From CAYZMS01 sp964479625 (GTDB lineage Bacteria; Bacteroidota; Bacteroidia; Chitinophagales; Saprospiraceae), in NCBI GenBank assembly GCA_964479625.1, contig CAYZMS010000060.1, forward strand, positions 1 through 8,591: a stretch of DNA of 8,591 bases, given 5' to 3'. A program made the position numbers and the translations under genes. Below are positions 5,848 through 8,591 of the stretch, piece after piece. The notes under the pieces were generated by a model that was given only the letters and a program-made list of their open reading frames with translations, searched no databases and was not told the DNA's origin. Position 1 is the stretch's first letter; every line of letters starts with the position of its first letter.

Positions 5848-7179
5848 ATGAACATGCAGGAACGCGTCATTTCCGGCTTTTCGAAAAAGGAAAAGACAGA
5901 CAAGATCAACTGGCTGGCCAGGCATTTTAGTTCGCAACCCGAGGCTACTATGCAAAAGCTGAAGGAATTCTGGCATCCGGACCAGGACCAACAGCGCATA
6001 TTGGACGGCTTTAGCGAAAATACCCTTACTAATTTCCCCATGCCCTACGGCGTTGCGCCAAATTTCCGGATAAATGGCCAAATGTACGCTGTACCCATGG
6101 TGATCGAAGAAAGCTCCGTGGTAGCCGCCGCCTCCAGCGCAGCGAAATTTTGGCTACCGCGCGGCGGGTTCCAGGCCCAAGTCTTGTCGACCGTAAAACT
6201 CGGCCAGCTACACTTCCTATGGAAAGGAAATGGCGACCAGCTGCGCAGGCTGCTCCCTGAGCTCGAAATACAATTAAAACAGGAAACAGTCGAAATCACC
6301 CAAAACATGGAGCGGCGGGGAGGCGGTATCCTCAGCCTTGAGCTCATTGATTACTGTGATCAGGAACCGGATTACTTTCAGCTGCTCGTTCGTTTCGAGA
6401 CCTGCGACTCCATGGGGGCCAATTTCATCAATTCGGTACTCGAACAATACGGAAAAAGCCTGAATACTTTTCTTGCCCGGCGCCAGGAGCTGCCCAAAGC
6501 ACTTCAAAGTGCAAAGATCGTAATGGCCATTCTATCGAATTATACCCCCGAATGCATAGTCCGCGCGGAGGTTAGTTGTCCCATCGAAGAGCTGCAGGGT
6601 GCCTGTCCCGACCACAGCGCTGCTGAATTTGCAGAACGCTTCCGCCTGGCGGTTCGCATTGCCGAGATCGACCCCTACCGGGCTGCCACACATAATAAAG
6701 GTATTTTCAATGGCATCGACGCCGTGGTGCTGGCCACCGGCAACGACTTTCGTGCCATCGAAGCCTGTGGGCATGCCTATGCCGCCCGCGACGGCCAGTA
6801 CCGCAGCCTCAGCCACTGCACCCTCCAGGACGGACAATTCCGGTTCTGGCTCGATATTCCCCTTGCCCTTGGAACGGTCGGAGGGCTGACCAACCTGCAC
6901 CCACTTGCCAAGGAAACCCTTGAGTTGCTGGGTAAGCCCGGCGCTACAGAATTAATGGAGGTTACTGCTGCAGTAGGGCTTGCCCAAAACTTCGGAGCCC
7001 TGCGCTCCCTGGTTACTACCGGCATCCAGCACGGTCATATGAAAATGCACCTGCTCAATATCCTCAATCACCTGAAGGCCACTCCCATCGAGCAGGAAGC
7101 AGCCCTGGCCTACTTTAGCAATGCAACGATCTCCTTTGCAGCGGTCCGCAATTTTCTGGAGAATAGCCGCGCGCGTTAA
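5848..7179 (+). CDS. mvaA: Hydroxymethylglutaryl-CoA reductase, class II type
   Basis: This enzyme reduces HMG-CoA to mevalonate (or runs the reverse reaction in degradative relatives). The 443 residues are slightly longer than the ~430 of the Pseudomonas mevalonii enzyme. The catalytic set is visible: the Glu pair in VPMVIEESSVVAAAS (82-96, Glu 87-88), DSMGANFIN (187-195), Lys 284 in THNKGIFNGI, Asp 300 in ATGNDFRAIEA, and His 397 in GIQHGHMKMH. The soluble sequence lacks membrane segments. Placement beside fni and a GHMP kinase argues for a biosynthetic role despite the class II type. The ATG at 5848 lies 7 bp after the fni stop with only AAGGAT upstream; an ATG at 5854 (MQERVISGF) is an alternative. 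Five bases after the stop lies a perfect palindrome that may end transcription. Confidence 0.96.
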   Translation: MNMQERVISGFSKKEKTDKINWLARHFSSQPEATMQKLKEFWHPDQDQQRILDGFSENTLTNFPMPYGVAPNFRINGQMYAVPMVIEESSVVAAASSAAKFWLPRGGFQAQVLSTVKLGQLHFLWKGNGDQLRRLLPELEIQLKQETVEITQNMERRGGGILSLELIDYCDQEPDYFQLLVRFETCDSMGANFINSVLEQYGKSLNTFLARRQELPKALQSAKIVMAILSNYTPECIVRAEVSCPIEELQGACPDHSAAEFAERFRLAVRIAEIDPYRAATHNKGIFNGIDAVVLATGNDFRAIEACGHAYAARDGQYRSLSHCTLQDGQFRFWLDIPLALGTVGGLTNLHPLAKETLELLGKPGATELMEVTAAVGLAQNFGALRSLVTTGIQHGHMKMHLLNILNHLKATPIEQEAALAYFSNATISFAAVRNFLENSRAR

Positions 7180-7184
7180 CTCCC

Positions 7185-7210
7185 GGTCCGCGAACTTTAG
7201 TTCGCGGACC
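7185..7210. repeat. CTTTAG-centred palindrome, copy 1 (long arms)
   Basis: A perfect inverted repeat with 12-bp arms (GGTCCGCGAACT and AGTTCGCGGACC) around TT, starting 5 bp after the HMG-CoA reductase stop. Without a T-run it is not a classical terminator, but the stem is long enough to act as a transcript end or mRNA stabiliser. It shares its first 21 bases, except one, with copy 2. Confidence 0.85.
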
Positions 7211-7365
7211 TACACACAAATAAACAATTGCAGTATTCAACTTCCAGGGATAATTACCCTTCTGGGCACAGCCTGATGTCTTCTTTGATAGGTGGGTAGT
7301 TCACCACAGAGGGAAGGGAAGTATACCAAGAAGAACAGAGAAAAGAAAGGAACTATAAAACCACT
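7211..7365 (+). other. Leader region before the GHMP kinase
   Basis: There is no gene here. The second half (about 7300-7350) is purine-rich and begins TTCACCACAGAGGG, then AGAACAGAGAAAAG. This resembles a degraded copy of the CACCACAGAGG-type repeat that I recall from many bacterial intergenic regions; the likeness is partial. No clear TAnnTTTG promoter is visible, so the kinase may depend on read-through from mvaA or on a promoter I cannot recognise. Confidence 0.35.
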
Positions 7366-8292
7366 ATGTCCACACGCCATCACGCCAACGGTAAGCTATT
7401 GATCAGCGGAGAATACTTCGTCCTTGATGGAGCCCTGGCCCTAGCCCTACCCGTAGCCCTTGGGCAAAGCCTGGAGGTGCACCCGCCATTGAAGCGAGGG
7501 CTTATCCATTGGCGGAGCCTGGATGTAGAAGGAGCAAGCTGGTTTGAGGGCTTATTCAGCGGGGCGACCGGGCAGTACATCGATGGCTCCGATGCGGCCA
7601 CTGGCCAGCGACTGGAGGATATTTTTCAGGCGATCTTTCGCCTGCAGCCGGGTTTTGCGCTTGCGTTTGAAGGTGCCCAACTTATCACCCGCTTAGAATT
7701 TGATCGGCACTGGGGACTGGGCAGCAGTTCTACTTTACTGGCCCTGCTGGCCCATTGGTCCGGTGCGGATGCCTACCAGCTACTCCGGCTTACTTTTGGA
7801 GGGTCCGGCTACGATCTGGCCTGTGCCTTGGCCACCGAGCCGATCTTTTATCAACTCGAAAACGGGCTCCCGCAGATCAACCCCGCCCCCCTTGCTCCTG
7901 TTTTCCATCAGCAGTTGTACTTCGTCTACCTCAACGAAAAGCAAAACAGCCGTCTGGGCATCCAACGCTACCACAAACTGGGTGGCGCCCGGCCAGAACA
8001 ACTTACCGCAATCTCCCGCATCAGCCAGGAGTTGTGCACGGCCTCCTCGGTCGAAACCTTCTCCAACCTCCTGCTCGAACACGAGCAGCTCGTTTCCCAG
8101 ACCCTCGATCTCCCCCGCGCTCAACAGCTGCACTTCCCCGATTTTCCTGGGGTGATCAAATCACTGGGTGCCTGGGGCGGCGACTTTGTGCTGGCCGTCC
8201 CTTCTTCCCCTGCCTTCGATGCTCAGGCTTATTTCGAAGGAAAAGGGTTTGGGACGATCTTTCCCTTTGCTGCCTTGAGCCAAGGGCATTGA
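7366..8292 (+). CDS. GYDIA-family GHMP kinase, probably acting in the mevalonate pathway
   Basis: This is a small-molecule kinase of the GHMP superfamily (galactokinase, homoserine, mevalonate and phosphomevalonate kinases). Motif 1 is GKLLISGEYFVLDGA (9-23), the ATP-binding glycine-rich motif 2 is WGLGSSSTL (116-124), and motif 3 is LGAWGGDF (267-274). The family hallmark reads GSGYDLA (147-153, numbering within one residue), a GYDLA variant of the GYDIA motif, with Asp as the presumed catalytic base. The 308-residue length suits the family. GYDIA kinases are typical of Bacteroidota and commonly sit by mevalonate genes. Here the gene is 186 bp after HMG-CoA reductase in the same direction, so it is a candidate mevalonate or phosphomevalonate kinase; which step it serves is not shown by sequence. 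The ATG at 7366 follows an A-rich stretch; AAAGGAAC (7345-7352) is too distant for an ideal ribosome binding site. Confidence 0.9.
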   Translation: MSTRHHANGKLLISGEYFVLDGALALALPVALGQSLEVHPPLKRGLIHWRSLDVEGASWFEGLFSGATGQYIDGSDAATGQRLEDIFQAIFRLQPGFALAFEGAQLITRLEFDRHWGLGSSSTLLALLAHWSGADAYQLLRLTFGGSGYDLACALATEPIFYQLENGLPQINPAPLAPVFHQQLYFVYLNEKQNSRLGIQRYHKLGGARPEQLTAISRISQELCTASSVETFSNLLLEHEQLVSQTLDLPRAQQLHFPDFPGVIKSLGAWGGDFVLAVPSSPAFDAQAYFEGKGFGTIFPFAALSQGH

Positions 8293-8296
8293 ATCC

Positions 8297-8317
8297 GGTA
8301 CGCGAACTTTAGTTCGC
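8297..8317. repeat. CTTTAG-centred palindrome, copy 2
   Basis: The inverted repeat GCGAACTTTAGTTCGC (8302-8317) has 7-bp arms around TT, 9 bp after the GHMP kinase stop. With the preceding GGTAC it matches the first 21 bases of copy 1 with one difference (A for C at 8300). The outer right arm has decayed to CCCC. Like copy 1 it directly follows a gene end in the same orientation. Confidence 0.8.
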
Positions 8318-8367
8318 CCCAGCATACAAACCTCAGTTCACTCCCCCGCCAACAAACACACAGCTAC

Positions 8368-8412
8368 CCCACCTACTTCCCAAGCGGCTTAGTAAGTGGG
8401 CGGGTGGGTTTT
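8368..8412 (+). terminator. Possible weak terminator after the GHMP kinase
   Basis: CCCACCTACT (8368-8377) can pair with AGTAAGTGGG (8391-8400) with one mismatch. Alternatively CCCACC (8368-8373) pairs with GGTGGG (8403-8408), which is followed by only four Ts. Either structure might end the plus-strand transcript, but both are imperfect. Confidence 0.35.
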
Positions 8413-8446
8413 GCAGGAAGGCTGAGGAGAGTTGGGGAGGGGGAGG

Positions 8447-8462
8447 GCCGACTAAAGTCGGC
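8447..8462. repeat. CTAAAG-centred palindrome, copy 3
   Basis: The perfect inverted repeat GCCGACTAAAGTCGGC has 7-bp arms around AA. The core is the reverse complement of copies 1 and 2, and the outer arm bases differ from them while still pairing. Copy 4 follows with a 26-bp period. Confidence 0.85.
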
Positions 8463-8472
8463 AGACCTCAAA

Positions 8473-8488
8473 GCCGACTAAAGTCGGC
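8473..8488. repeat. CTAAAG-centred palindrome, copy 4
   Basis: Identical to copy 3 (GCCGACTAAAGTCGGC), separated from it by AGACCTCAAA. The two form a short tandem pair in non-coding DNA. Confidence 0.85.
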
Positions 8489-8591
8489 GAACCAAGGTCA
8501 AAAAGGGCTAACGCCGAACAACCCGAAAGCCGTAGTGGGATTGTTCAATTAACTGTGTCATCTTCCGTAGGAAGCGAATAGCCGGGCGTAG

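Larger units (their letters stand above)
8293..8591. other. Non-coding right end
   Basis: There is no gene in the last 299 bp. Besides palindrome copies 2-4 and the weak hairpin there are two G-rich clusters (8398-8408 and 8434-8447), each with three G-runs. There is also an imperfect direct repeat of about 20-24 bp (8512-8535 and 8572-8591; both read CGAA, then C-rich, then CGTAG). A 17-codon minus-strand frame (MTQLIEQSHYGFRVVRR) lies between them but has no supporting signal. The region may continue as a repeat cluster beyond the window. Confidence 0.5.

Noticed and set aside
7755..8312. Plus-strand frame of 185 codons overlapping the GHMP kinase
   Set aside because: It is an out-of-frame shadow; the kinase frame contains all three GHMP motifs.
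8447..8488. Two identical 16-bp units with a 10-bp spacer as a CRISPR array
   Set aside because: There are only two units, each a perfect palindrome, the spacer is far too short, and no cas genes are near. They belong to the dispersed palindrome family.
784..8573. Shared CCGTAGGAA (either strand) in the prohibitin terminator and at the right edge
   Set aside because: The match is nine bases with no flanking similarity, which is easily coincidental in a window of this size.

Overview
The window looks like a chromosomal segment of a Bacteroidota bacterium, most likely from the Saprospiria/Lewinella-like or a related mevalonate-using lineage. Four things point there. The gene order rplM-rpsI-rpsB-tsf-pyrH is typical. 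A promoter of the TTG-N20-TAnnTTTG type precedes the ribosomal genes. Starts lack Shine-Dalgarno sequences and have A-rich upstream regions. Isoprenoid synthesis uses the mevalonate pathway, with a type 2 isopentenyl-diphosphate isomerase, a class II HMG-CoA reductase and a GYDIA-family GHMP kinase. The assignment is inferred from gene content only.

Left edge (1-909): a broken region. It holds the 3' end of an unidentified gene, possibly the tail of a type I restriction R subunit. Next comes a chimeric pseudogene whose first ~30 codons resemble the N-terminus of Mrr-type restriction proteins. The rest is the C-terminal half of a prohibitin/SPFH-family protein, interrupted by one in-frame TAA. 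A good intrinsic terminator follows.

Middle (910-4349, all on the minus strand): a translation cluster read right to left as L13, S9, S2 and EF-Ts, closed by a strong terminator just after tsf. UMP kinase (pyrH) follows as an apparently separate unit. The usual next neighbour, frr, is not in the window; the prohibitin pseudogene lies there, convergent with pyrH.

Divergent intergenic region (4350-4781): carries the ribosomal-operon promoter with an A/T-rich tract upstream of its -33 element, and a leader of roughly 150 nt.

Right part (4782-8292, plus strand): fni (IDI-2) and HMG-CoA reductase are 7 bp apart and surely co-transcribed. After 186 bp comes the GYDIA GHMP kinase. HMG-CoA reductase makes mevalonate, GHMP kinases act between mevalonate and IPP, and Fni interconverts IPP and DMAPP, so the three genes form a partial isoprenoid-precursor cluster.

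The spaces after HMG-CoA reductase and after the GHMP kinase hold small perfect palindromes with an invariant ACTTTAGT/ACTAAAGT centre. Their outer arm bases differ between copies but stay self-complementary. This dispersed family is the most intriguing unexplained element. I see no CRISPR array, tRNA, rRNA, intact transposase or complete novel system.
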